Source of the DNA: Ga0077527 sp964433345
Lineage (GTDB): Bacteria > Pseudomonadota > Gammaproteobacteria > Burkholderiales > SG8-41
DNA: 64,000 nucleotides
Assembly: GCA_964433345.1 (NCBI GenBank)
Contig: CAYSQJ010000003.1
Coordinates: 186,001-250,000, forward strand
Direction of reading: 5' to 3'
This document shows positions 1 to 12,234 of this stretch, in pieces. The translations under genes were made by a program, and so were the position numbers. The notes beneath the pieces were generated by a model. That model was not told where the DNA came from. It saw only the letters and a program-made list of their open reading frames with translations, and made no database searches. Numbering within the stretch: the first letter of the stretch is position 1; each line of letters begins with the position of its first letter.

Positions 1-907
1 TGACGATCTGGGTGGCCATGCGCGGATTGACCTCGACGATGCGGATTGCGCCGCTCGCCGGATCGTGGATCAACTCGATGTTGAAAAAGCCATGGGCATA
101 ATCCATCCCCGCCAGCAGGCGCTCTGCCAATGCCGACATGCGCTCGAGCAAATCCGCCGGCAGCCGAGAGGGATACTCGAAGCGCATGAAGGCCTGGGTG
201 CCGGGATACATCACTTCATCAACGATGCCGAGCACGGTAACGCGGCCACGGTGCACATAGCCGTCGATGTTGACCTGCACGCCGTCGAGCAGCTCTTCCG
301 CGACCAGCGCGCGGGCGCCGATGTCAAAGGGCGTGTACAACGGCATCAGGTCATCGAAGGGCTTCACCAGCCGGCCGAGCACCAGGCGCTCCAGCGGGGA
401 AAATGCGGTCAGCGCACGCAGCTGCCCGGGGTTGTCGATGCGCCGCGCCAGCACCGAGTAGGTCGCCTTGACCGGCTTCACGAAACAGGGAAATCCCAGA
501 TGCGGCGGCGCCACCGGTCCGCCGGTATACGGCAAGGCCTCGAAATGCGGAACGGCCTCGGGCACGATGCGGCGCTGCAGGCAACGCGCGTAGTACTTGT
601 GCTGGGCGGCAATCACCACCGCCGGATCGGTGCCCGGCAGCCCCAGCCGCTGCGCAAGCACCGCGGCGATCAGGGCACCGAAATGCTCGTTGTTGCTGAT
701 CACGCCATCAATGCGGCCGCGGTAGCGGCGTTCGAGGCGGTCGATGTAGCGACGCGCGTCGAAAAAAAGCAGGCGCACGCTTTCGGGAAAACGGAACAGG
801 TCGAAGCCTTCAAGCAGGAATTCGTAGCGGCCGCGATAGCGCGGATGGTCCAGTTCCGCGCTATCCCAGTCCTTGGGGAACAGCACCAGTATTCGTTTGA
901 CGGCCAT
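1..907 (-). CDS. ATP-grasp domain protein, C-terminus cut by the window edge
   Basis: An open minus-strand frame runs from an ATG at 907 off the left edge, giving about 302 residues that begin MAVKRILVLFPKDWDS. It has the ATP-grasp layout: an N-terminal alpha/beta region, CFVKPVKATYS near residue 140 (ATP-binding lysine strand), VAEELLDGVQVNIDGYV, and IRIVEVNPRMATQ at the cut end, where the E and N would bind magnesium. ATP-grasp enzymes join a carboxylate to an amine or thiol through an acyl phosphate; the substrate here is not recognisable. It lies 81 bp downstream of a methyltransferase on the same strand, probably in one transcript. The family is fairly certain, the reaction unknown. Confidence 0.8.
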   Translation of the reverse strand, partial: MAVKRILVLFPKDWDSAELDHPRYRGRYEFLLEGFDLFRFPESVRLLFFDARRYIDRLERRYRGRIDGVISNNEHFGALIAAVLAQRLGLPGTDPAVVIAAQHKYYARCLQRRIVPEAVPHFEALPYTGGPVAPPHLGFPCFVKPVKATYSVLARRIDNPGQLRALTAFSPLERLVLGRLVKPFDDLMPLYTPFDIGARALVAEELLDGVQVNIDGYVHRGRVTVLGIVDEVMYPGTQAFMRFEYPSRLPADLLERMSALAERLLAGMDYAHGFFNIELIHDPASGAIRIVEVNPRMATQIV

Positions 908-988
908 GAAGGTTTCCGGGGTCGCTTGTGAGTATGTATCTTGAGTCGAAGTTGTTGCGGCGCCCTTACAACAGCGCCGGGCAGCTGC

Positions 989-1633
989 TTATTCCCCTTG
1001 CACCGGATCAAAAGCACCCCATGCGATGTAGCCGGTGCCGAACAGCGTCGGCTCGACCTGGAGATCCGGCACCCGGCTCTGCAGCAGGTCCCAGGGCCGG
1101 TCGAGTCCTTCATGGCGCGTGTAACAGCCGCGCGACTTGAAACGGCGATACAGGCGCAAGGGGTCGAGCCAGCGCGGCGGGTGCTTGATGCCGGCGGCTG
1201 CGACGCGGGCGCCGGGGCTGGCCTGGGAGAACGCTGCATCCAGCGCGTCCGGGGATCTCAGGATGTCGTGGACATAGTTGAAAAGCAGGGCATCGGCCAT
1301 TGCCGGCCAGCGCGCGGACTGCATCGGTGATTCAATCAGCAGCACGTTGTCCCAGCCGGCGGCAGCCACACGCTGCCGCGCCAGTGCCATCATCTCCGGG
1401 CTGGCCTCGACGCCGATCACCCGCCCCGAGGCGCCCACCGCGGCACGCAGCAGGTCGAAACCGAGGCCGGTGCCGCAACCGGCATCGACCACGGTGTCGC
1501 CGGGCTGCAGCCGGAGGTGCCCGATCGTGCGCCGGCGCAAAGCCATGGTGCGCCGGGCGCTGCGGTCGTAGCCTGCAGCAATGCCCCGGTAATCGGCAGT
1601 CCCGCTGTCGTTTGGCCGCGTCATGCCGGTCAT
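989..1633 (-). CDS. Class I SAM-dependent methyltransferase
   Basis: The 214-residue product has the Rossmann methyltransferase signature VVDAGCGTGLGFDLL near residue 50, then VIGVEASPEMM (acidic residue that would hold the SAM ribose) and a short C-terminal part. The N-terminal YRGIAAGYDRSAR resembles UbiE-like small-molecule methyltransferases, but the substrate cannot be named. A second ATG at 1624 (MTRPNDSG) is an equally possible start. It is probably co-transcribed with the downstream ATP-grasp gene, which suggests a two-enzyme modification of one small molecule. It is divergent from ndh with about 48 bp between the starts, so the promoters overlap. Confidence 0.85.
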   Translation of the reverse strand: MTGMTRPNDSGTADYRGIAAGYDRSARRTMALRRRTIGHLRLQPGDTVVDAGCGTGLGFDLLRAAVGASGRVIGVEASPEMMALARQRVAAAGWDNVLLIESPMQSARWPAMADALLFNYVHDILRSPDALDAAFSQASPGARVAAAGIKHPPRWLDPLRLYRRFKSRGCYTRHEGLDRPWDLLQSRVPDLQVEPTLFGTGYIAWGAFDPVQGE

Positions 1634-1681
1634 CTTAACTCCGTGCGATACTCATCACGGCATCTCCGCCGGAGTCCGCGC

Positions 1682-3007
1682 ATGACCGCTCGAACCGCAA
1701 GCCCGCACCGCATCGTCATCGTCGGCGGAGGTGCCGGCGGCCTCGAACTCGCGACACGATTGGGCGACCGCCTCGGCCGCCGCGGACGGGCGCAGGTCAC
1801 GCTGGTGGACCGCTCGCGCACCCATCTGTGGAAACCGCTGCTGCACGAGGTCGCCGCCGGCAGCATGGACGTCGACCAGCACATGCTCGATTACCTGGCG
1901 CAGGCGCGCTGGCACCATTTCCGCTTCCAGCTCGGCGCGATGTGCGGTCTCGATCGCGGCCGGCGCGTCCTGCGCGTGGCCCCGACCCATGACGACGAGG
2001 GACGGCTGCTGATCGACGAGCGTGAAATTCCCTACGACACCCTGGTGATCGCCGTCGGCAGCGGCAGCAACGATTTCGGCACGCCCGGGGCGAAGGAACA
2101 TGCGATCAGCCTCGACACGCCGCCGCAGGCGGAACGCTTCCACAACCGGCTGATCAACGCCTGCATCCGCGCCAACGCACAATCCGAACCGCTGCGGCCG
2201 GAACAGCTGCAGGTCGCGATCATCGGCGCCGGCGCGACCGGTGTCGAACTGGCCGCCGAGCTGCACCACACGACACGCGAACTGCTTGCCTACGGGCTCG
2301 AAAAAATCGATGCCGGGCGCGACATCCGCATCACGTTGATCGAGGCCGGACCGCGCGTGCTGCCCGCACTGCCGGAGCGGCTGTCGCAATCAACCGAGCA
2401 ACTGCTGACCGCGCTCGACGTGCAGGTGCTGACCGGCGCGCGGGTCACCGCCGTCGAGCGCGACGGCGTGCAGCTCGTCGACGGACGCCGGATTCCCGCG
2501 GAACTGACGGTTTGGGCAGCCGGCATCAAGGCGCCGGATTTCCTGAAGGATATCGACGGCCTCGAGACCAACCGCCTCAATCAGCTGGTGGTGACTGAAA
2601 CGCTGCAAACCACGCGCGACGCCAACATATTCGCATTGGGCGACTGTGCGGCCTGTGCCTGGCCCGGTCGCGAACACAATGTGCCGCCGCGGGCACAGGC
2701 TGCGCACCAGCAGGCGACTCGGCTCGCCGACAACCTCAGCCGCCGGCTCGACGGCAAACCGCTGCGCGCATTCGTCTATCGCGATTTCGGTTCGCTGGTG
2801 TCGCTGGGAGAATATTCCACCGTGGGCAGCCTGATGGGCGCGCTGATCGGCGGCAGCCTGTTCATCGAAGGACTGTTCGCACGCCTCATGTACGTGTCGC
2901 TGTATCGCATGCACCTCTACGCACTGCACGGTTTCGCCAAGGTTTTTTTCGACACTCTGGCGCGGATGATCACGCGGCGCACCGAGCCCCGTGTGAAATT
3001 GCACTAA
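1682..3007 (+). CDS. ndh: Type II NADH dehydrogenase (NDH-2)
   Basis: This is a 441-residue non-proton-pumping NADH:quinone oxidoreductase that feeds electrons to the quinone pool on the inner face of the membrane. The FAD site VIVGGGAGGLELA lies at the N-terminus and the NADH site VAIIGAGATGVELAAEL near residue 180. FALGDCAAC near residue 320 is the second FAD contact. The C-terminal stretch after LVSLGEYSTVGSL is amphipathic and hydrophobic, as in the NDH-2 membrane anchor. The frame is open further upstream, but ATG 1682 (MTARTASPHRIVIVGGG) places the dinucleotide fold at the normal distance from the start. It converges with the PhyH-like gene across an AT-rich hairpin. Confidence 0.92.
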   Translation: MTARTASPHRIVIVGGGAGGLELATRLGDRLGRRGRAQVTLVDRSRTHLWKPLLHEVAAGSMDVDQHMLDYLAQARWHHFRFQLGAMCGLDRGRRVLRVAPTHDDEGRLLIDEREIPYDTLVIAVGSGSNDFGTPGAKEHAISLDTPPQAERFHNRLINACIRANAQSEPLRPEQLQVAIIGAGATGVELAAELHHTTRELLAYGLEKIDAGRDIRITLIEAGPRVLPALPERLSQSTEQLLTALDVQVLTGARVTAVERDGVQLVDGRRIPAELTVWAAGIKAPDFLKDIDGLETNRLNQLVVTETLQTTRDANIFALGDCAACAWPGREHNVPPRAQAAHQQATRLADNLSRRLDGKPLRAFVYRDFGSLVSLGEYSTVGSLMGALIGGSLFIEGLFARLMYVSLYRMHLYALHGFAKVFFDTLARMITRRTEPRVKLH

Positions 3008-3009
3008 AA

Positions 3010-3040
3010 GTTGTTTATAATCAAATACTTATAAAACAAC
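3010..3040. terminator. AT-rich hairpin between convergent ndh and phyH
   Basis: GTTGTTT (3010-3016) pairs with AAACAAC (3034-3040) and ATAA (3017-3020) with TTAT (3029-3032), leaving one bulged A and a loop of 8 nt. It sits between convergent genes and contains the stop codon of the PhyH-like gene. It could weakly terminate in both directions, although it lacks a GC-rich stem. It also carries one copy of the AT-rich element with core ATAAGTATTTG, read on the minus strand. Confidence 0.45.
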
Positions 3041-3790
3041 ATCAGGCAGACCAGCGGAGCGCGAACCGGGCAGCGGCAAGTTGTCGAGCGCGCGGTAGGT
3101 GAACACCGCGGAAAACTTGGTCTGCGTGCCGCGGTTGTGACCGGCAGCGTGGAACAGCCGGCAGTGGAAAAACAGCACGTCGCCGGGATCGAGTTCGACC
3201 GCGACCTGGGTTCGCAGCAGTTCAGCGTTTTCTGCGGCATCGCTGCGCAGGAACTGCGCAGCGTCGAGACGCGAGGGATCGAAATCCATGACATGCGTGC
3301 CGGGCAGCACCAGCAGGCAGCCGTTGTCGATGCGTTCCGCGCCCAGTGCGAACCACACCGACACCAGCTCCGGGCGCGCATAGGACCAATAGCGGATGTC
3401 GCGATGCCAGCTGGTCAGGCTACTGTATGCCGGATCCTTGGTCATCACGCAGTTATGGTGGGCCTGGGCCAGTGCGATCCGCTGCCCGAGCAACTGGCGC
3501 AGCCGCCCGGCCACCGGCCCGGCCGTCGCCCATTCCCTGAATACCGCATCGCGGGCATAGGCCTGAAGCAGCCGGCGCACGGTGCGCCCGCCCGGCGCAT
3601 CGCGTGACTCCGGGGCACCGGGATACTGGGTATCGGCCTCGTACTCGACCGGTGCTGCCGCGGCAGCAAGGTCGCGCTCGGCAATCGCGCGCATGCGCCC
3701 GCGCGCAGCCGCCGGCAGCAGGCCGCGCACGATGCAATAGCCGTCGCGCGCGAACTGCGCAAGTTCATCCCGCGAAAAAAGTCCGCTCAT
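3029..3790 (-). CDS. Phytanoyl-CoA dioxygenase (PhyH) family protein
   Basis: The 253-residue product belongs to the Fe(II)/2-oxoglutarate-dependent PhyH family. WHRDIRYW gives the iron-binding H-x-D pair (about H129 and D131), and FFHCRLFHAAGHN supplies the distal histidine (about H214). A downstream arginine (TYRALDN) could hold 2-oxoglutarate. The ATG at 3790 starts 2 bp after the stop of the upstream CPBP gene; an ATG at 3823 in the same frame would overlap that gene by 32 nt. It is the last gene of a metH-CPBP-phyH run. Substrates in this family range from acyl-CoAs to amino acids and secondary metabolites, so none is assigned. Confidence 0.8.
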   Translation of the reverse strand: MSGLFSRDELAQFARDGYCIVRGLLPAAARGRMRAIAERDLAAAAAPVEYEADTQYPGAPESRDAPGGRTVRRLLQAYARDAVFREWATAGPVAGRLRQLLGQRIALAQAHHNCVMTKDPAYSSLTSWHRDIRYWSYARPELVSVWFALGAERIDNGCLLVLPGTHVMDFDPSRLDAAQFLRSDAAENAELLRTQVAVELDPGDVLFFHCRLFHAAGHNRGTQTKFSAVFTYRALDNLPLPGSRSAGLPDVVL

Positions 3791-3791
3791 C

Positions 3792-4630
3792 TCATGTCCG
3801 TGGTCTGCGGAAAAACCAGCCATAAAACAGCATTGCGCCCGCCAGCAGCGTCACCAGCGAATATACGGGATCAAGAGCGCCGGCGGTGAACACCGCAGGC
3901 GTCTCGAACACCGAGTCCTGGTAATGGATGAACAGGACAAGCAGCAGGTTGTTGCCGGCGTGCGCCCCGATCGCCAGCTCGAGCCTTCCGTCGCGCAGCG
4001 TCACCGCGGCGAGAAACAATCCCATCGCAAAATAGTTGGCGGCCATCAGCGTGAGCCCGTAGGCCGCCACTTCCGGATTGTAGAGATGGGGCAGCGTGAA
4101 CAGGACGCTGCTGAACAGCGCCGGCACGGCGGGATGGCGGCACAGGCGGCCGGCGGCCTGCATCAGATAGCCGCGGAATACCAGTTCTTCCGCCGCACAT
4201 TGCAGCGGCGTCAGCAGCAGGGCCGCGGCGACAAAAGGCAGCCAGCGCCGTAACTCGAGGTTCCAGGCATAGCGGCCGGGATAGAGCAGGCTCTCGACCA
4301 GGCAAAAGAACGCGGCCAGCACCACCCAGGCCGCGGCGCCCTGCAGCATCCGGTGCCAGTCCACGCGCGGATAAGGCGTTACCAGCGTGCGCCAGGAACG
4401 GCCATGCAGCAGCGTAATGACGACCAGCACGCCGGGCAGCAGCATCAGGATGCTGGCATTGATCGCCGCGAATTCGGTGATCGCACCCAGCGGCAGGCCC
4501 AGCACCAGTGCATGAGCCCAGGCTCCGCCGAAGATCCAGATCGCCACCACCAGCGCGAGGCCCGGCACATAGCGCCAGCCAGCGCTGCGGCCGGTATCGG
4601 CCAGCGCAAGGTAACGCGCCGCAGGCGTGA

Positions 4631-4634
<4 letters not shown>
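3792..4634 (-). CDS. CPBP family intramembrane glutamic endopeptidase
   Basis: This is a membrane protein of about 280 residues with several hydrophobic segments and the CPBP (Abi, CAAX-protease-like) motif AAEELVFRG. A second histidine motif follows in TLPHLYN, and a third in GAHAGNN. The frame is open far upstream, but that part overlaps metH out of frame. The only sensible start is TTG at 4634, whose TTGA overlaps the TGA stop of metH, so translation is probably coupled. Relatives process prenylated or other membrane proteins, or protect against bacteriocins. Why it follows methionine synthase is unclear. Confidence 0.72.
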
Positions 4635-8335
<3,701 letters not shown>

Positions 8336-8398
8336 GGATTGCGATGCTGGCCTGGGCGGCCGCAGGACTTCATGGAAAGTGCGAATTTTATCATGGGC

Positions 8399-8427
8399 TT
8401 ACACCACCATCCGGGCACGCCTATAAT
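8399..8427 (+). promoter_or_regulatory. Sigma-70 promoter for the rhodanese gene
   Basis: TTACAC at 8399-8404 and a consensus TATAAT at 8422-8427 are separated by 17 bp. The position fits transcription of the rhodanese gene starting at 8461, with a leader of roughly 26 nt. The divergent metH start is 125 bp away. Confidence 0.6.
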
Positions 8428-8460
8428 GCCTTCTTCCCGATACTGGCTACTGCTCGCCCC

Positions 8461-8847
8461 ATGAAACACCTCGAACCGAAACAGGCTTTTGAATTCCTGA
8501 AACAGAACCCCAACGCGGTGTTCATCGACTGCCGCAGCGAAATGGAATACCTGTTTGTCGGACATCCGGTGGGCGCCATCCACGTCGCATGGAACGACGG
8601 TCCGAACTGGGAAATCAATCCGCATTTCGTGGCCCATGTCAAAAAAGCGACCAGCGTGGACCGGCCGATCGTGGTGATCTGCCGCAGCGGCAACCGCTCG
8701 CTCGACGCCGGCCATGCGTTGGAAGAAGCCGGCTTCACACAGGTCTACAACGTGCTGCACGGTTTCGAGGGCGAACTCGATGAAAACCACCACCGCGGCT
8801 CGAAAACCGGATGGCGCTTCGAGGGCTTGCCCTGGGAGCAGTGCTGA
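8461..8847 (+). CDS. Rhodanese-like domain protein
   Basis: A single-domain rhodanese of 128 residues. The active-site loop CRSGNRS places the sulfur-carrying cysteine at about residue 74, with a CDC25/rhodanese-type 7-residue loop. DCRSEMEYLFVGH near residue 24 is the conserved N-terminal rhodanese element. Such proteins transfer sulfane sulfur to thiol acceptors; the partner is unknown. The ATG at 8461 is chosen because it begins the domain and follows a good promoter; the frame stays open upstream but overlaps the metH leader. The gene stands alone. Confidence 0.88.
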   Translation: MKHLEPKQAFEFLKQNPNAVFIDCRSEMEYLFVGHPVGAIHVAWNDGPNWEINPHFVAHVKKATSVDRPIVVICRSGNRSLDAGHALEEAGFTQVYNVLHGFEGELDENHHRGSKTGWRFEGLPWEQC

Positions 8848-8919
8848 GCCGCAAGGGCTCCGCATTCTCCGGTTCCGAATACGGCCCGGCACAGCGGATG
8901 TGCGGGAATCAATGCCCGT

Positions 8920-10134
8920 TCAGCGCCCGCTCTGCTGCAGGCGCAGATAGCTTAACCACGACAGGCCGCCGAGCAGCAGCAGGCCGGCCATGCCCATGGC
9001 CAGCGCAAGCGCGCTGGCAGACACCAGCGGCGACACCACCCCTGCGGTGACACCCGCGAAAAGGCTGTGCGCGAACCCCTGGAAAGAGGACGTCATGCCG
9101 CGCAGGCGGGGAAAGCGGTCGAGGGTGATCAGCGTCAGACTCGGCATCGCGAGCGCCATGCCGACGGTGTAGAGCATCACCGGCAGCACGGTCCAGGGAA
9201 TCGCCGGCGGGAACAGCGCGCAGTACGCCAGATTGGCGGCGGCGGCAGTGCACATCGTCAGATAACCGGCCAGCACGGTGCGACGCGGGCTCAGGCGCTC
9301 AGCGAGGCGACCGGACAGGAATGCACCGATCATGACCCCGGCAATGCCGGGCACGAACAGCCATGCAAAGTGTCTTTCGGTCAACCCGAGCAGGTCGTAG
9401 ATCACCGCCGGAGCGGACACAACATATAGAAAGAATCCGGAAAAGTTGAAGGCGACCGTCAGGCACAACAGCAGCAGCCGGACATCCCTGCCCAGGCTCA
9501 GATAATTGCGCAACAGGGGCGCCGCGCGAAAAGGCTGGCGCGCCGGTAGCGGATGGGTTTCCGGCAGGCGCCTGAGGGCAACGACAAACAGCACTGCGCC
9601 ATAGGCGGTGAGGAACCAGAACACCGATCGCCAGCCGAAGGCACCCTGCAGCCAGCCGCCGATCACCGGCGCGATGGCCGGCGCAATGCCGAAAATCATG
9701 GTCACCAGCGACATCAGACGCTGCGCCTCGTGGCCCGCGAAACTGTCGCGGATGATCGCGCGGCCGACAATGATGCCGGCGCCGGCCGCAAGTCCCTGCA
9801 GCGCCCGCCACAACAGCAGTTGCGGCAGGCTTGCCGCCATTGCGCAGCCCGCGGAAGTCACCACGTAAAGCACAAGGCTGGCGAGTATCACCGGCCTTCG
9901 GCCGAAAGAATCGGATAGCGTGCCGTGGAACAGCGTCATCAGCGCCACGGTGAACAGGTAGAGGCTGAGCGTCTGCTGCAGCTGCGCCGGCGTCGCCCGC
10001 AGATCGCTGCCGATGTACGGAAATGACGGCAGGTAGGTATCGATCGTGAACGGGCCGATCATCGCCAGCGCGGCGAGGATGACCGCCAGCAGCGGCACTG
10101 CAAGCGGCGCGGCGTGCCGCGGTCCCGCGCTCAT
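8920..10134 (-). CDS. Bcr/CflA family drug efflux MFS transporter
   Basis: This 404-residue major facilitator has about 12 hydrophobic helices. FTIDTYLPSFP in helix 1, the loop motif GTLSDSFGRRPV between helices 2 and 3, and RALQGLAAGAG are typical of the Bcr/CflA subfamily, proton-driven exporters of small hydrophilic drugs such as bicyclomycin, chloramphenicol or sulfonamides. The start overlaps the stop of the ComM-like gene by 4 nt (ATGA), which suggests translational coupling to a DNA-uptake-related ATPase. No dedicated regulator lies next to it. The actual substrate cannot be inferred. Confidence 0.88.
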   Translation of the reverse strand: MSAGPRHAAPLAVPLLAVILAALAMIGPFTIDTYLPSFPYIGSDLRATPAQLQQTLSLYLFTVALMTLFHGTLSDSFGRRPVILASLVLYVVTSAGCAMAASLPQLLLWRALQGLAAGAGIIVGRAIIRDSFAGHEAQRLMSLVTMIFGIAPAIAPVIGGWLQGAFGWRSVFWFLTAYGAVLFVVALRRLPETHPLPARQPFRAAPLLRNYLSLGRDVRLLLLCLTVAFNFSGFFLYVVSAPAVIYDLLGLTERHFAWLFVPGIAGVMIGAFLSGRLAERLSPRRTVLAGYLTMCTAAAANLAYCALFPPAIPWTVLPVMLYTVGMALAMPSLTLITLDRFPRLRGMTSSFQGFAHSLFAGVTAGVVSPLVSASALALAMGMAGLLLLGGLSWLSYLRLQQSGR

Positions 10135-11627
10135 CTGCGGTCGAGCCTGCGGTACTGGATCGCCTCGGCGACGTGATTGCCGGATATCGAGTTCTCGCCG
10201 GCAAGGTCGGCGATCGTGCGCGCCACCCGCAGTATCCGGTGATAGGCTCGTGCAGACAACCCGAGCCGCGAGATGGCCTGCTTGAGCAGGGCCTCGCCCG
10301 GGGCATCGGGGGCACAGTGGCGATCAATCTCGCGTACCGCCAGCCGGGCATTGGGCAGGCCCTGCCGCGCCAGCGCCCGCTTGCGGGCGGCTTCGGTGCG
10401 CGCGCGCACGGTCGCAGAGGATTCACCATCGCCGCCGCGGGTCAGTTCATCCTCTTTCATCGCCGGCACCTCGATCTGCAAGTCGATGCGGTCGAGCAGC
10501 GGCCCCGAAATGCGCGAACGGTAACGCGCCACCTGGTCGGGCGTGCAGCGGCAACGGCCGCTGTAGTGGCCAAGATAGCCACAGGGACAGGGATTCATAG
10601 CCGCGACCAGCTGGAACTGCGCCGGGAAGTCGGCCTGGCGCGCCGCGCGCGATACCGTGATGCGACCCGACTCCAGGGGCTCGCGCAGCACCTCCAGCAC
10701 GCGGCGCTCGAACTCGGGCAATTCGTCGAGGAACAGCACACCGTGCATGGCCATAGAAATTTCTCCGGGCCGCGGTGTTCCGCCACCGCCGACCAGGGCG
10801 ACCGCGGAGGCCGTGTGATGGGGCGCGCGATAGGGCCGCCGGCGCCAGGCCCTGACATCGAATCCGTTCGAGCCCAGTGACTGCACCGCCGCGGATTCGA
10901 CGGCCTCCGCGGTGGTCATCGAAGGCAGGATCCCGGGCAGCCGCTGCGCGAGCATGGTCTTGCCGGTGCCCGGAGGACCCACCATCAGCAGGCTGTGGCC
11001 GCCGGCGGCGGCGATTTCAAGCGCGCGCCGTGCCTGCAGCTGTGCCTTGATGTCGATCAGGTCCGGATATTCGAAGTGGCCGGCCGTCGCAGCAGCCTGG
11101 ACGGGGGACAGCACCGAACGTCCCGCGAGATGTGCACAAACCTCGCCCAGCGTCGAAGCGGCAAGAACCCGCGTGTCCTCCGCCAGCGCGGCCTCGGTGG
11201 CGCTTGCAGCCGGCAACACGAAGGCCCTGCCGTCGCGGGCCACCGCCAGCGCCATTGCCAGCGCCCCCCTCACCGGGCGCAGTTCTCCGGTCAGCGCAAG
11301 CTCCCCGGCAAATTCGAGTTCTGCGACCTTTTCGCCGGGTATCTGCCCCGAAGCCAGCAATATGCCCAGCGCAATCGGCAGGTCGAAGCGTCCCGATTCC
11401 TTGGGCAGATCGGCCGGCGCCAGATTGACGGTGATGCGGCGTGCGGGAAATTCGAAGCGGGCATTGAGCAGCGCCGCACGCACGCGATCCTTGGCTTCCT
11501 TCACCTCGGCCTCGGGCAGGCCGACGATGGTGAAGGACGGCAAACCATTCGCCAGATGCGCCTCGACCGTCACCAGCGGGGCATCCATGCCCGACAGGGC
11601 GCGGCTGTACAAAACGGCCAGGGACAC
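10131..11627 (-). CDS. comM: YifB/ComM family Mg-chelatase-like AAA+ ATPase
   Basis: The 498-residue product has the three-part YifB/ComM layout: an N-terminal Lon-like ChlI domain (residues 1-170, FTIVGLPEAEVKEAKDR), an AAA+ core with Walker A VGPPGTGKTMLA near residue 220 and Walker B GVLFLDELPEF, and a C-terminal helical domain with the cysteine-rich NPCPCGYLGHYSGRCRC insertion. ComM is a branch-migration helicase that extends recombination tracts during natural transformation in Vibrio and relatives. It is co-transcribed with the downstream efflux gene. No other competence gene is nearby. Confidence 0.92.
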   Translation of the reverse strand: MSLAVLYSRALSGMDAPLVTVEAHLANGLPSFTIVGLPEAEVKEAKDRVRAALLNARFEFPARRITVNLAPADLPKESGRFDLPIALGILLASGQIPGEKVAELEFAGELALTGELRPVRGALAMALAVARDGRAFVLPAASATEAALAEDTRVLAASTLGEVCAHLAGRSVLSPVQAAATAGHFEYPDLIDIKAQLQARRALEIAAAGGHSLLMVGPPGTGKTMLAQRLPGILPSMTTAEAVESAAVQSLGSNGFDVRAWRRRPYRAPHHTASAVALVGGGGTPRPGEISMAMHGVLFLDELPEFERRVLEVLREPLESGRITVSRAARQADFPAQFQLVAAMNPCPCGYLGHYSGRCRCTPDQVARYRSRISGPLLDRIDLQIEVPAMKEDELTRGGDGESSATVRARTEAARKRALARQGLPNARLAVREIDRHCAPDAPGEALLKQAISRLGLSARAYHRILRVARTIADLAGENSISGNHVAEAIQYRRLDRR

Positions 11628-11705
11628 TTGGGATCAGCGCATTCGGTGGGGGAAAGGAATCTTCTAAACGCCCGCCGGGGCCCCGCGGCTGACGCTGCCA
11701 CGCCG

Positions 11706-11960
11706 CTATGGAGCGGAACCGGCGGAACGGGAAGCGGCCTGCTCGAGCTCAGCCAGCTTCTTCTCAAGAGCGTCCAGTTTCGTCCGGGTCCGCAGCAGGA
11801 CTTCGCGCTGCACGTCGAATTCCTCCCGCGTCACCAGGTCCAGCCGGCTGAACAAGCCGCCGAGCATCGCCCTGAGGTTTTTGTCGAGGTCAGCCGCCGG
11901 GCTTTGGGCCAGCGCGGCTTTCACTTTTTCGTTGATTTCGTCGAGCAGTCTTTGATCCAT
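11706..11960 (-). CDS. ubiK: Ubiquinone biosynthesis accessory factor UbiK (YqiC/BMFP family)
   Basis: A small 84-residue protein starting MDQRLLDEINEKVKAAL, with a predicted C-terminal coiled coil (TRTKLDALEKKLAELEQAA). This is the size and layout of the UbiK/YqiC family, which forms coiled-coil trimers and assists the UbiJ-containing ubiquinone complex under aerobic conditions. The frame is open upstream to 12101, but ATG 11960 gives the family-typical N-terminus. It sits upstream of comM on the same strand and is divergent from the nitrogen operon; its start is within about 90 bp of the nearest NtrC-like site. Confidence 0.82.
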   Translation of the reverse strand: MDQRLLDEINEKVKAALAQSPAADLDKNLRAMLGGLFSRLDLVTREEFDVQREVLLRTRTKLDALEKKLAELEQAASRSAGSAP

Positions 11961-12052
11961 GTGCGTCCACCGTCGGGTTTGGTCGAAGAGTCTACCAAGA
12001 TTGCCCCGCGCGCCCGGTGTCCACATGGTACGCATCAGACTGGGGCAGGCAC

Positions 12053-12069
12053 ACCACCAGATTGGTGCA
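12053..12069 (+). promoter_or_regulatory. NtrC-like binding site, distal, weaker
   Basis: ACCACC-N5-GGTGCA has a perfect right half of the NtrC palindrome TGCACC-N5-GGTGCA and 4 of 6 matches on the left. It is 31 bp upstream of a better site, about three helical turns, as in tandem NtrC enhancers. Confidence 0.5.
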
Positions 12070-12083
12070 CCACGGGAGGGCGC

Positions 12084-12100
12084 CGCACCGCACTGGTGCA
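12084..12100 (+). promoter_or_regulatory. NtrC-like binding site, proximal, strong
   Basis: CGCACC-N5-GGTGCA matches the NtrC palindrome TGCACC-N5-GGTGCA in 11 of 12 defined positions. It lies about 70 bp upstream of the sigma-54 promoter element, a normal enhancer distance, and the intervening DNA is AT-rich and could bend. Confidence 0.65.
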
Positions 12101-12131
12101 CAAAAATTTTCCAACATCACCAAGAGTGAGT

Positions 12132-12151
12132 ATAAGTATTTGTTTTTAAAC
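12132..12151 (+). repeat. AT-rich element, copy 2 (core ATAAGTATTTG)
   Basis: ATAAGTATTTGTTTTTAAAC, located between the NtrC-like sites and the sigma-54 promoter of the nitrogen operon. The other copies are at 3014-3033 (minus strand), 35733-35752 (minus), 49693-49712 (minus) and 63173-63192 (plus). All share the first 11 bases and a following T/A-rich tail. Confidence 0.75.
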
Positions 12152-12162
12152 AATATTTAATC

Positions 12163-12178
12163 TGGCACGGTACCTGCT
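12163..12178 (+). promoter_or_regulatory. Sigma-54 promoter of the TIGR02001-glnK-amtB operon
   Basis: TGGCACGGTACCTGCT has the obligatory GG (12164-12165) and GC (12176-12177) exactly 10 bp apart, and differs from the consensus TGGCACG-N4-TTGCW at one base. Transcription would begin near 12189, leaving a leader of about 46 nt with the ribosome site AAAGGGA before ATG 12235. Confidence 0.75.
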
Positions 12179-12234
12179 GATTGTTGAGCGCAGTTTTATT
12201 GCACATGTGCCAACACTCTCAGAAAGGGAAGAAC

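Noticed and set aside
65..931. A plus-strand frame of 288 codons at the left edge
   Set aside because: The complementary strand encodes a clear ATP-grasp protein over the same bases.
8336..8460. A cobalamin riboswitch upstream of metH
   Set aside because: The leader is too short and lacks the B12-box sequence.
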